From assembly GCF_001864835.1 (NCBI RefSeq), contig NZ_MJGI01000023.1:322525-360238 (forward strand): a stretch of DNA of 37,714 bases, written 5' to 3'. The translations under genes and the position numbers were made by a program. Positions 8,246-15,850 of this stretch are shown piece after piece. The DNA is from Curtobacterium sp. MCBA15_001. Lineage in GTDB: Bacteria; Actinomycetota; Actinomycetes; Actinomycetales; Microbacteriaceae. Every line of letters begins with the position of its first letter. The first letter of the stretch is position 1. The notes under the pieces are model-generated. The model was not told where the DNA came from and ran no database searches. It saw nothing but the letters and a program-made list of their open reading frames with translations.

Positions 8246-9329
8246 CGCACGAGGGGTCGACGCACGACGGGCTGACGCACGACTGGCTCACGCACGACTG
8301 GGCGCGACGCCGGACGACGTGCTCTGGGGGCGTCTGCCCTCCCGCACCGACGCGCCGGCACTGACAGTCGCGTCGGGCACGGTCGTGACGATCGACACCG
8401 TGTCGCACGAGGGGATCCTGCCCGACCAGGGCCAGGACCCGGTCGCGTTCTTCGGCAGCCACGGCATCGATCCGTCCGACGTGCTGACCGACGCCGTGGA
8501 CATCGCGCGGACCATGACCCGGGACCCGGCGGACGGCCCGCACGTGGTGTCGCGGCCGATCGCCGTCCACGGGGCCGAGCCGGGCGACGTCGTGTCCGTG
8601 ACGATCCTGCAGGCGACGCCACGGGTGCCGTACGGGGTGATCTCGAACCGACACGGTCGCGGTGCCCTGCCCGGGGAGCTGCCCCGCTCCGCAGAACCGG
8701 TGTCCGTCTTCGCGGACGTCGTGTCCCGCGACGGAGTCGACCACGGTCGGCTCCCGGTCGTCCAGGGCGGCCCGCGCACGATCACGTTCCCGTTGCACCC
8801 GTTCCCCGGCATCGTCGGGGTCACGCCGGACTCGGCCGAGCGGGCGCACTCGGTCCCGCCCGGACCGCACGGCGGCAACGTCGACATCGCCCTGCTGACG
8901 GCCGGGTCGACGCTGCACCTGCCCGTGTTCGTCCCGGGAGCGGGCGTGTACGTCGGTGACCCGCACTTCGCGCAGGGCGACGGCGAGGTCGCGCTCACCG
9001 CGATGGAGGCATCACTCCGGCTCGCGGTCCGGCTGGACGTCGTCCCGCAGGCCGAGGCGCTCCGTCGGTTCGGCGCGATGGTCGGACCGATCGCGGAGAC
9101 CACCGAGCACCTGGTGCCGACCGGGATGCACGAGGACCTCGACGAAGCCGTCCGCCGGTGCGTCCGCGCCGCGATCGCGCTGCTGCGGGCGCGGTGGGGT
9201 GTCGACGAGCACATCGCCTACGCGTACCTCAGCGCGGCGACCGACTTCCGCATCTCGCAGGTCGTCGACCTGGTCTGCGGCGCCCACGCCACCATCCGCA
9301 AGCGCGACTTCGCGGCGGTCGGCGCATGA
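8238..9329 (+). CDS. Acetamidase/formamidase family protein
   Basis: A 363-aa member of the FmdA/AmdA acetamidase/formamidase family, which hydrolyses small amides to the acid and ammonia. Family cues are VVTIDTVSHEG, HPFPGIVGV, PHGGNVDI, YVGDPHFAQGDGEV and a C-terminal stretch ending in SQVVDLVCGAHATI. The start is GTG 8238, inside the allantoinase frame, with GGGGAG 10 nt upstream. The first 20 residues are a DARxx pentapeptide repeat encoded by a 15-bp tandem repeat, outside the conserved domain. In this operon the substrate may be a small amide from ureide breakdown (formamide, oxamate or similar); that is an inference. Confidence 0.85.
   Translation: MPDARGVDARRADARLAHARLGATPDDVLWGRLPSRTDAPALTVASGTVVTIDTVSHEGILPDQGQDPVAFFGSHGIDPSDVLTDAVDIARTMTRDPADGPHVVSRPIAVHGAEPGDVVSVTILQATPRVPYGVISNRHGRGALPGELPRSAEPVSVFADVVSRDGVDHGRLPVVQGGPRTITFPLHPFPGIVGVTPDSAERAHSVPPGPHGGNVDIALLTAGSTLHLPVFVPGAGVYVGDPHFAQGDGEVALTAMEASLRLAVRLDVVPQAEALRRFGAMVGPIAETTEHLVPTGMHEDLDEAVRRCVRAAIALLRARWGVDEHIAYAYLSAATDFRISQVVDLVCGAHATIRKRDFAAVGA
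8245..8297 (+). repeat. 15-bp tandem repeat, four units, at a gene overlap
   Basis: ACGCACGA recurs at 8245, 8260, 8275 and 8290, an exact 15-bp period (five codons per unit). The first unit begins at the last base of the allantoinase stop codon; the array encodes the DARxx N-terminus of the next protein. Confidence 0.85.
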
Positions 9330-10837
9330 TCGTGCACGGGGCGTGGCCCGACGGACTCGAGCAGGCGTTCACCGCGTACGAGGACGCCCTGATGCGCGAC
9401 GACACCGCCGTGCTCGACGCCCTGTTCGAACCCGGCGGAGCGACCCTGCGCGGCGACGACTCCGGCGTGCTCCGCGGCCACGACGCCATCAGTGCGTTCC
9501 GCTCCGGTCGGGGTGGTGTCGCGCGCCGGTCCATCGCGACCGTCGACGTCCAGCAGCTCACCGACGACGCCGTGCTCGTGGTGGGGGAGTCGTCGTTCGA
9601 CGGGGGCGGCCGCGGCCTGCAGACCCAGCTCTGGTGTCGCACCGGCGAGACCTGGCGCATCCGGACCGCACACGTCACCGGGCGTCCGAAGGCGTTCGAC
9701 CGGTCGGTGTGGCGCGTCGTCGGAGACCCAGTGGTCCGGGGCGCCGAGGACGGTCCGCTCGCCGGGGTTCGCGTCGCGGTGAAGGACCTGTTCGCGATCC
9801 GCGGGCACGTCGTCGGCGCCGGCAACCCGACGTGGGAACGATCGGCACCGGTGTCGACCGTGACGGCCTCGGCGGTCCAGACGCTCCTCGACGCGGGTGC
9901 CGACGTGACGGGGATCGCTCGGACGGACGAGTTCGCCTACGCACTCGCGGGTCGGAACGCCCACTTCGGAGCACCGCCCAACGGCGCCGACCCGACCAGG
10001 ATCAGCGGCGGGTCCACGTCCGGTCCGGCCTCCGCGGTCGCGCTCGGGCAGGCGGACCTGGCGCTCGGCACGGACACCGCGGGGAGTCTCCGCGTGCCGG
10101 CCAGCCACCAGGGACTCTGGGGCCTCCGCACGACCCACGGCAGCGTCCCGCGCGACGGGCTCCTGCCGCTGGCGCAGTCCTTCGACACCGTGGGGTGGCT
10201 CGCGCGGTCGGCGGAGGTGCTCGCGGCAGCGGCGGACGTCGCCGTCCCCGGACCGAGCGTCGACGTGGACGACGACGTGCTCCTGGTGTGCGAGGCCCTG
10301 CTCGACGCCGCTGCACCGGCGACGGCGTCCGCCTTCCGGGACTGGCTCGCCGGGACCGGGCGGCCCGTCCGCCGGATCGACCTGCCGGCCCTCGACGACC
10401 TCGCGGAGACGCTCCGGATCGTGCAGGCAGCCGAGGCCTGGCACAACCACGGACCGTGGATCACGGCGCACCCCGGTGCACTCGGCGCGGACGTCGCCGC
10501 GCGGTTCACTGCAGCGGCCGGGGTCACGACGCAGGACGAAGCGCGGGCGCGACAGCGGCTCGAGCAGCTGCGGACCGCAGTGCGCGCGGCGATCGGCGGC
10601 GGTGTGCTGTGCCTCCCGACCGTGCCGGGCCCGGCCCCGTTGCGGACCGCCACCGCGGCAACGGTGCTCACCACCCGGGTCGCGACGCTCCGGATGACGG
10701 CGGTGGCGGGGATCGGCGGGCTGCCGGCGGTCAGCGCGCCGTGCATGGTGGTCGATGGTGCGCCTGTCGGTGTCTGCCTCGTCGGTCCGGCCGGTTCCGA
10801 CCGTCAACTCGCGACGGCCGCCGCAACACTTTCGTAA
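9326..10837 (+). CDS. AtzH-like (DUF3225)/amidase-signature fusion
   Basis: A 503-aa fusion. Residues 1 to about 125 form an AtzH/HpxZ-like domain of the SnoaL fold (AFTAYEDALMRDDTAVLDALF, SGVLRGHDAISAFR, TWRIRTAHVT). Residues about 135-503 form an amidase-signature enzyme of the AtzE/GatA type with Lys153 (VAVKD), the cis-serine region GGSTSG at 228-233 and the nucleophile Ser254 (DTAGSLR). AtzE and AtzH handle carboxybiuret and dicarboxyurea; the related HpxY and HpxZ are assigned to oxalurate breakdown. With a PucG-like aminotransferase next door, oxalurate is the likely substrate. The small AtzG/HpxX partner is absent. It overlaps the upstream stop (ATGA). Confidence 0.88.
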   Translation: MIVHGAWPDGLEQAFTAYEDALMRDDTAVLDALFEPGGATLRGDDSGVLRGHDAISAFRSGRGGVARRSIATVDVQQLTDDAVLVVGESSFDGGGRGLQTQLWCRTGETWRIRTAHVTGRPKAFDRSVWRVVGDPVVRGAEDGPLAGVRVAVKDLFAIRGHVVGAGNPTWERSAPVSTVTASAVQTLLDAGADVTGIARTDEFAYALAGRNAHFGAPPNGADPTRISGGSTSGPASAVALGQADLALGTDTAGSLRVPASHQGLWGLRTTHGSVPRDGLLPLAQSFDTVGWLARSAEVLAAAADVAVPGPSVDVDDDVLLVCEALLDAAAPATASAFRDWLAGTGRPVRRIDLPALDDLAETLRIVQAAEAWHNHGPWITAHPGALGADVAARFTAAAGVTTQDEARARQRLEQLRTAVRAAIGGGVLCLPTVPGPAPLRTATAATVLTTRVATLRMTAVAGIGGLPAVSAPCMVVDGAPVGVCLVGPAGSDRQLATAAATLS

Positions 10838-10849
10838 CAACGGTTCCGA

Positions 10850-10855
10850 TAGCCT
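10850..10855 (+). promoter_or_regulatory. Candidate internal promoter before the aminotransferase gene
   Basis: TAGCCT fits TAnnnT and lies in an AT-rich island (about 10825-10868), unusual for this window, directly before the strong ribosome site GGAGGT (10868-10873). A half-site TGAAACG (10862-10868) resembles half of the 4346 palindrome. An internal promoter would let the last three genes be expressed separately. Confidence 0.45.
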
Positions 10856-10877
10856 GATTATTGAAACGGAGGTACCG

Positions 10878-12107
10878 ATGCTGCCAGTGAACCCGCCCGC
10901 ACGACTCCTGATGGGGCCGGGGCCGATCAACGCCGACCCGCGTGTGCTGCGTGCCCTGTCGACGCCGCTCGTCGGTCAGTACGACCCGTGGATGACGTCC
11001 GCGATGAACGACACCCAGACGCTGTACCGGCAGGTGTTCGGCACGACCAACGACGCCACCGTGCTCGTCGACGGCACCTCCCGCGCCGGCATCGAGGCCG
11101 TGCTCGTGTCACTGCTGGCGCCGGGGGACCGCGTCCTCGTGCCGGTGTTCGGGCGCTTCGGACACCTGCTCGCCGAGATCGCCGGACGAGCGGGCGCCGA
11201 GGTCCACCCGATCGAGACGGCCTGGGGGCAGGTCTTCCCGACGTCCGCGATCGAGGAGGCGATCGTACGGACGAAGCCGAAGGTGCTGGCGATCGTCCAG
11301 GGCGACACCTCGACGACGATGAACCAGCCGCTCGACGAGCTCGGCGCGATCTGCGAGCGACACGGCGTGCTGTTCTACACGGACGCCACGGCGACGATCG
11401 GCGGCAACCCCCTCGAGGTGGACGACTGGGGCATCGATGCGGTCAGCGTCGGCCTGCAGAAGTGCCTCGGGGGACCGTCCGGCAGCGCCCCGGTGACCCT
11501 CTCGCCGCGGGCGGTCGCGGTCCTCGACGGGCGGCGCAGTGTCGAGGCCGGCATCCGTGAACCCGGCGACGCCGTCGCCGACGAGCCGATCCGGTCGAAC
11601 TACCTGGACCTGGCGATGATCCTGGACTACTGGGGCCCGCGCCGCCTGAACCACCACACCGAGGCGGCCTCGATGCTCTACGCGGCGAACGAGTGCGCCC
11701 GCATCCTCCTCGAGGAAGGGCGCGACGCCGCGGTGGCCCGGCACGAGCTCGCTGGACGCGCGATGCTGACCGGCGTGCAGGCACTCGGGCTGCAGGTCTT
11801 CGGCGACGTCGCGCACAAGATGCACAACGTCGTCGCCGTCACGATCCCGTCCCAGGTCCAGGGCGACGCCGTGCGCGCCGCGATGCTCGAGGACCACGGC
11901 ATCGAGATCGGGACCTCGTTCGGACCGTTGCACGGGAAGGTGTGGCGGATCGGGACCATGGGACTCAACGCCCGCAAGGACACCGTCGTGACCACGCTCG
12001 CCGCGCTCGAACAGACGCTCCGTCGCGGGGGGTTCGCCGTGCCGCAGGGCGCGGGCGTGGACGCCGCCCTCGACGTGTACGCGGGCGCCGGCGTGGTGGC
12101 GTCGTGA
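10878..12107 (+). CDS. pucG: PucG-like (S)-ureidoglycine-glyoxylate aminotransferase
   Basis: A 409-aa fold-type I PLP aminotransferase of the alanine-glyoxylate family. MGPGPINADPRV is the family N-terminal signature; VDGTSRAG binds the cofactor phosphate; YTDATATIGG carries the PLP aspartate; Lys195 in GLQKCLGGPSG is the Schiff-base lysine. Gln34 (GQYDPWM) and Asn258 (RLNHHTEA) stand where PucG-type enzymes carry residues for the ureido group; I am matching these by eye. In PucG the reaction is ureidoglycine + glyoxylate to oxalurate + glycine. Adjacency to allantoate amidohydrolase, which makes ureidoglycine, supports this over a serine- or alanine-glyoxylate aminotransferase. The start has GGAGGT 4 nt upstream. 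Confidence 0.88.
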   Translation: MLPVNPPARLLMGPGPINADPRVLRALSTPLVGQYDPWMTSAMNDTQTLYRQVFGTTNDATVLVDGTSRAGIEAVLVSLLAPGDRVLVPVFGRFGHLLAEIAGRAGAEVHPIETAWGQVFPTSAIEEAIVRTKPKVLAIVQGDTSTTMNQPLDELGAICERHGVLFYTDATATIGGNPLEVDDWGIDAVSVGLQKCLGGPSGSAPVTLSPRAVAVLDGRRSVEAGIREPGDAVADEPIRSNYLDLAMILDYWGPRRLNHHTEAASMLYAANECARILLEEGRDAAVARHELAGRAMLTGVQALGLQVFGDVAHKMHNVVAVTIPSQVQGDAVRAAMLEDHGIEIGTSFGPLHGKVWRIGTMGLNARKDTVVTTLAALEQTLRRGGFAVPQGAGVDAALDVYAGAGVVAS

Positions 12108-13369
12108 CGGGCGTCGTGCCGGGCGTCGAGCCGAGCGTCGAGCCGACGGCGGCGACGATCGTCGAGTGGTGCGCGGAACTCGCGGCGGTCACCGAGACCC
12201 CGGGCAGGATCACCCGCGTCTACCTCTCGCCCGAGCACGCCCGGGTGAACACGATCGTCGCGCGCTGGATGCAGGACGCCGGCATGACCACGTGGCAGGA
12301 CGCCGCCGGCAACCTGCACGGCAGCATCGCCGGTGCGACGGCCGATGCCCCCGTACTGCTGATCGGCTCGCACCTCGACACCGTCGTCGACGCCGGCCGG
12401 TACGACGGCATCGTCGGTGTGCTGCTGGGGATCGCCGCGGTCGCCCGCCTGCGGAACGAACACGAGGCCCTGCCGTTCGGCATCCAGGTGATCGCGTTCT
12501 CCGACGAAGAGGGCACCCGCTTCGGCAAGGCGCTCCTCGGGTCCTCCGCGGTCGCCGGGGTCTGGGACGACGCCTGGTGGGACCTGACCGATGCCGACGG
12601 CACCTCGTTGCGCGACGCGTTCACGGCGTTCGGACTCGACCCGGCCCGCGTGGGTGACGCCGCCGTCGACCCGTCGCGGCTCGTCGGCTACCTCGAGGCG
12701 CACATCGAGCAGGGCCCGTGCCTCGACGAGGCCGGCCAGGCACTCGGGGTCGTCACGAGCATCGCGAGCGCCCGTCGGTTCGCGGTCGAGGCCGTCGGCG
12801 AGGCCCGACACGCCGGCGGGACGCCGTACGACCGCCGACACGACGCGCTGCTGGCAGCTGCCGAGGCCGCCCTCGCCGTGGAGCGCATCTGCCGGGCGTC
12901 GCAGCACGTCGGCACCGTCGGCACGATGACCGTCGAACCCGGAGCCGTGAACGTCGTGCCCGGGCTCGCGCGGTTCTCGGTCGACCTGCGCGGCGAGTTC
13001 GACGAGGGCCGCGACCAGGTGTGGGACGAGATCACGAAGGCGTTCGCGCTGATCGGGGAACGGCGGGGCGTGAGCGTCGAGCCGACCGAGGTGCACCGGG
13101 CGCCGGCGGTGTTCTGCGCACCGCGGCTCATGGGCGCCGTGCGTGCCGGCATCGTCGCGACCGGCGAACCGGAGCCGCTCGAGCTGTTCTCCCGCGCCGG
13201 GCACGACGCGATGTCGCTCGGGCTCGTGACCGAGGTCGGGATGCTGTTCCTCCGGAACCCGGACGGCATCAGCCACCACCCCGACGAGTTCGTGTCCGAG
13301 GACGACATCGCCCGCGGACTCGACGCCCTCGTGGCCGCGGTGCTGCACCTCGCCGGAGCCGACGCATGA
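12104..13369 (+). CDS. allC: Allantoate amidohydrolase (M20 family)
   Basis: A 421-aa M20-type dinuclear zinc amidohydrolase of the allantoate/N-carbamoyl-L-amino-acid hydrolase branch. Metal ligands and catalytic residues are visible: His90 and Asp92 in GSHLDTV, Asp101 in GRYDGIVGV, Glu135-Glu136 in FSDEEGTRF, His200 in LEAHIEQGP, SRAGHDAM, and the C-terminal SHHPDEF. It would convert allantoate to ureidoglycine, releasing CO2 and ammonia. The start is GTG 12104, overlapping the aminotransferase stop (GTGA); the first codons contain a 12-bp direct repeat (12123-12146). N-carbamoyl-amino-acid hydrolysis is the alternative if the pathway substrate is a hydantoin. Confidence 0.9.
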   Translation: MTGVVPGVEPSVEPTAATIVEWCAELAAVTETPGRITRVYLSPEHARVNTIVARWMQDAGMTTWQDAAGNLHGSIAGATADAPVLLIGSHLDTVVDAGRYDGIVGVLLGIAAVARLRNEHEALPFGIQVIAFSDEEGTRFGKALLGSSAVAGVWDDAWWDLTDADGTSLRDAFTAFGLDPARVGDAAVDPSRLVGYLEAHIEQGPCLDEAGQALGVVTSIASARRFAVEAVGEARHAGGTPYDRRHDALLAAAEAALAVERICRASQHVGTVGTMTVEPGAVNVVPGLARFSVDLRGEFDEGRDQVWDEITKAFALIGERRGVSVEPTEVHRAPAVFCAPRLMGAVRAGIVATGEPEPLELFSRAGHDAMSLGLVTEVGMLFLRNPDGISHHPDEFVSEDDIARGLDALVAAVLHLAGADA

Positions 13370-14199
13370 CCGACGCGCAGCCGGACGTCCGCGCCCGCAT
13401 CGACACCGTCTGGGAACGTCTCTCGCCCGCGGAACGCCGGGTGGCCGCCATGGTCCGGCACGACCCGGAGCTGCTCCTGCTCGGGACCTCGGCGCAGCTC
13501 GCCGCCGAGTCGGGCACCTCGAAGGCCACCGTCTCCCGTCTCGTCCGCTCCCTCGGGTTCCAGGACGCTGCAGCGGTCCGGCAGGAACTCATGTCGGCAC
13601 GGGGCAGCGGTCTGCCCTGGGCCGCCGAGGACGCCGCCCATGTCGACCAGCGGGCGGTCGAGGCCCGCAACCTCGACGCGGCCTTCGCGTCCCTCGCCCG
13701 CGCCGAGCGACCCCGGCTGGCCCGCCGGATCATGCGCGCCCGCCGGGTGCTCGTGTTCGGTGAACGCGGCGCCCACCCGATCGCGCTGCAGCTCCGGGCC
13801 CAGCTCGCCCAGGTGCGACCAGACGTCCGGGTCGGCCCGGCGCCGGGGCAGCGCCTCGGTGAGGAAGTGGCGGACCTCGACCGGCGGGACCTGGTCGTGG
13901 TGGTCACGGTCCGACGCCACGCGGCGGGCATCGACCGGCTCGTGCGGCGCTGCGTCGCATCCGGGGCCGACGTCGTGGTGCTCGGGGACCCGACGGCTGC
14001 CGTGATCGCTGCGCCGGCCACGACGACGATCCTCTGCCCGGTGGACTCACCGTCCGCGTTCGACTCCCTCGCGGCGGTGTTCGCCGTGGTCGCCGCGATC
14101 GCGAACGACGTCTACGCGGCGGCAGGGCCGGCCGGCCGGGCCCGTGTCGACGCCGTCGCGGCGGCGTACGACGCGCTCGGCGAGCTCGCCGACTCCTGA
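13366..14199 (+). CDS. MurR/RpiR family transcriptional regulator
   Basis: A 277-aa regulator: an N-terminal HTH_6 domain (about residues 8-80; SPAERRVAAMV, TSAQLAAESGTSKATVSRLVRSLGF) and a C-terminal SIS domain (about 115-265) that in this family binds a phosphosugar or other small effector. It ends the nitrogen operon through an ATGA overlap with the amidohydrolase, so it is probably co-transcribed with its targets and self-regulated. Its effector may be a pathway intermediate such as allantoin, allantoate or glyoxylate. The palindrome at 4346-4363 is the best candidate binding site in the window. Confidence 0.9.
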   Translation: MTDAQPDVRARIDTVWERLSPAERRVAAMVRHDPELLLLGTSAQLAAESGTSKATVSRLVRSLGFQDAAAVRQELMSARGSGLPWAAEDAAHVDQRAVEARNLDAAFASLARAERPRLARRIMRARRVLVFGERGAHPIALQLRAQLAQVRPDVRVGPAPGQRLGEEVADLDRRDLVVVVTVRRHAAGIDRLVRRCVASGADVVVLGDPTAAVIAAPATTTILCPVDSPSAFDSLAAVFAVVAAIANDVYAAAGPAGRARVDAVAAAYDALGELADS

Positions 14200-14244
14200 C
14201 GCGGCGCCCCGGTGCGCAGCGGCCGCTGACGCGGTGGGCGGTGT

Positions 14245-14850
14245 TCAGTGGACGACGCGTGCGGCGGCGTCCGGCAGGCCGAACGAGGACAGCAGTGCGG
14301 TCCACAGGGTGCGTAGCCGTGTCGCGAGTTCCTGGTCGTCGTCGCGGCGCCCCGTCGTCACCAGACCGAACGTGGCCTCGAGCAGCAGGTGTTCGGCTCC
14401 CGGCGGGACGGCGTCCGCGGACAGCCCCGCACGCGCGGCCGCGGCCTCGAGCTGTGCTCGGACGAACGTGGCCCACACGAACCCGCGTGGCACCTCGGAC
14501 TCGGAGTGCAGCAGCTCGTGCAGGAGCCGGACCGCCCCGGCTGCCAGGGGGTCGGTGCGTGTCGCCAGGCTCGTCGCGAGCAGCATCGCCGTGAGCCGTT
14601 CCACGCCGGCCGGCTCCGTGAGCGCTGCCTCGGTCTCGGCCCACCGTTCCTGCTGGCGTTCGATGACGGCGACGGCGAGCGCGAGCTTCGACGGGAACAG
14701 GTGGTACCCGACGGCCGACTTGGGTCTGCCCATCGCCTCGGCCACGCGCGAGAAGCTGGCGCCCTCGTACCCGTGGACGGCGAACGTGGCGCCCGCTGCC
14801 TGCACGATCGCCGCTCGCGACGCCGCCATCGCTGTCTGCCGTTGGTTCAC
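14245..14850 (-). CDS. TetR family transcriptional regulator
   Basis: A 201-aa regulator with an N-terminal TetR helix-turn-helix (about residues 12-60: AAIVQAAGATFAVHGYEGAS, MGRPKSAVGYHLFPSKLALA) and an unassigned helical ligand domain. The GTG at 14850 is chosen over the ATG at 14829 because GAGG stands 4 nt before it and the ATG has no ribosome site. It is the last gene on the minus strand after the chorismate mutase (111-nt gap, with its own possible -10 TAGGAT around 14890-14895). TetR proteins commonly control adjacent genes, and the perfect 22-bp palindrome at 16018-16039 in front of this gene set is its most likely operator. Confidence 0.88.
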   Translation of the reverse strand: MNQRQTAMAASRAAIVQAAGATFAVHGYEGASFSRVAEAMGRPKSAVGYHLFPSKLALAVAVIERQQERWAETEAALTEPAGVERLTAMLLATSLATRTDPLAAGAVRLLHELLHSESEVPRGFVWATFVRAQLEAAAARAGLSADAVPPGAEHLLLEATFGLVTTGRRDDDQELATRLRTLWTALLSSFGLPDAAARVVH

Positions 14851-14961
14851 GCTGCCTCGTCGTTCCCGGCCGGAATGGGCCTCGGCACGATCCTAGGAGG
14901 CGCCGGCCCGGGTCCGAGCCCGAGCCCAGGCCCGGTCCGTGGCCCCGGCCCGGCTGACGGG

Positions 14962-15615
14962 TCAGGTGCGGCAGAACCCGGACCAGGCCAGGTGCAGGCC
15001 CTTGCGCGACAGGGCGTCCAGGCGTCGCTCGCTGCGCTGTCGTTCGGACACCACGTCGTGCGCACAGCCAGGATCGACGGACACGTCGACGGTGGTGCCG
15101 ATCGCGTCGACCATCGCGTCGTCGATGTCCGTGATCTGCTGCCGGAGGGTCGCGATGTCGGGCGCCGTGGTCGGGGCGTCCCACGGGTCGTGCGTCCACC
15201 GCGTGAACAGGCCGCGCTGCACGAGCTTGCTGGCCGCGATCTGCGACCGGATCACGGCGGCCACCTGCGTGGGGTCGATCCCCTTGCGCTGCGCGGCGGC
15301 GGTGACCTCGTCGATCACCGCCTGCTCGCGGGCCGGGTCGGCGATCGGCGAGCCGTGCAGCCACTTGTACTCGGCGACGGGGCCAGCGAGCCGGAGCCGT
15401 TCGGTGATCAGGTCGCCGAGGGCTGAGAGTCGCTGTGCCGCGGTCGCGGCCGGGCGCGGTCCGGGCGTGGCGACGGCCGCTGCTGCCGGGACGGGTCCGG
15501 CGACCAGGGCGCCGGCGGCGATCGCGGCGACGGTGAGGGCAGCGAGCGCGGTGGCGGCGAGCGTCGTGTGCCGCGCGGCGCTGGCGGGCGGGGGAGTCCG
15601 GCGGTCGAGGTGCAT
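14962..15615 (-). CDS. Secreted chorismate mutase (AroQ-gamma type)
   Basis: A 217-aa exported protein: Arg-containing N-terminus, hydrophobic segment about 18-46 ending in an Ala-rich cleavage region, then an all-helical AroQ-gamma domain like Mycobacterium tuberculosis *MtCM (Rv1885c). By eye, Arg73, Lys84 and Arg96 match MtCM Arg49, Lys60 and Arg72; Ser129 matches Thr105; Gln133 stands at Glu109 (E. coli chorismate mutase also has Gln there). Cys184 and Cys215 match the MtCM disulfide. The position aligned to MtCM Arg134 is Ala167. The product, prephenate, would form outside the cytosol, and the reason is unknown for the whole class. The ATG follows the upstream small gene by 4 nt, with AGGAAGG about 10 nt before it. 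Confidence 0.88.
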   Translation of the reverse strand: MHLDRRTPPPASAARHTTLAATALAALTVAAIAAGALVAGPVPAAAAVATPGPRPAATAAQRLSALGDLITERLRLAGPVAEYKWLHGSPIADPAREQAVIDEVTAAAQRKGIDPTQVAAVIRSQIAASKLVQRGLFTRWTHDPWDAPTTAPDIATLRQQITDIDDAMVDAIGTTVDVSVDPGCAHDVVSERQRSERRLDALSRKGLHLAWSGFCRT

Positions 15616-15619
15616 GGGG

Positions 15620-15850
15620 TCAGCTGCCTTCCTGGTGGTCGTGGTGGTCGTGGTGGTCGTGGTGGTCGTGGTGGTCGGGCGGGGCGGGACGTCCACGGAG
15701 TCGGCGCGCCACGCGAGTGACCGGCATGACGAACAGCTCCGACCAGGTCGGGTAGACCTCGACGTGGTCGACGTCCTGCGGGCAGTCACAGTCCTCGACG
15801 ACGGGGACGTCGAGGCCCGGGTAGATCGTCGTCACGCGGTGCGTGGTCAT
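15620..15850 (-). CDS. 76-aa CxC protein with C-terminal DHH repeat
   Basis: A small protein of no family I recognise. It has CDCPQDVDHV at residues 21-30, a conserved-looking centre (EVYPTWSELFVMPVTRVARRLRG, about 31-53) and a tail of four DHH units followed by DHQEGS. The Cys pair, Asp and the many His suggest metal binding, but this is not shown. The tail is encoded by a 9-bp tandem repeat, so its length may vary between strains. The ATG overlaps the TGA of the 51-aa gene upstream (ATGA), and its stop lies 4 nt before the chorismate mutase ATG, so the three genes are translationally linked. Its codon pattern fits the surrounding genes. Confidence 0.7.
   Translation of the reverse strand: MTTHRVTTIYPGLDVPVVEDCDCPQDVDHVEVYPTWSELFVMPVTRVARRLRGRPAPPDHHDHHDHHDHHDHQEGS
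15634..15678 (-). repeat. 9-bp in-frame tandem repeat (five units)
   Basis: GGTGGTCGT on the plus strand is repeated at 15634, 15643, 15652 and 15661, with a fifth unit differing in its last base. Read on the minus strand it encodes the DHH tail. Gain or loss of units keeps the frame. Confidence 0.9.

Noticed and set aside
8245..8297. CRISPR-like array
   Set aside because: Units are 15 bp, contiguous, and encode a pentapeptide; there are no spacers or cas genes.
10826..10867. A GlnR box before the aminotransferase gene
   Set aside because: GCAAC-n6-GTAAC is present but no GAAAC follows at the required 6-nt spacing; the later GAAAC is out of register.
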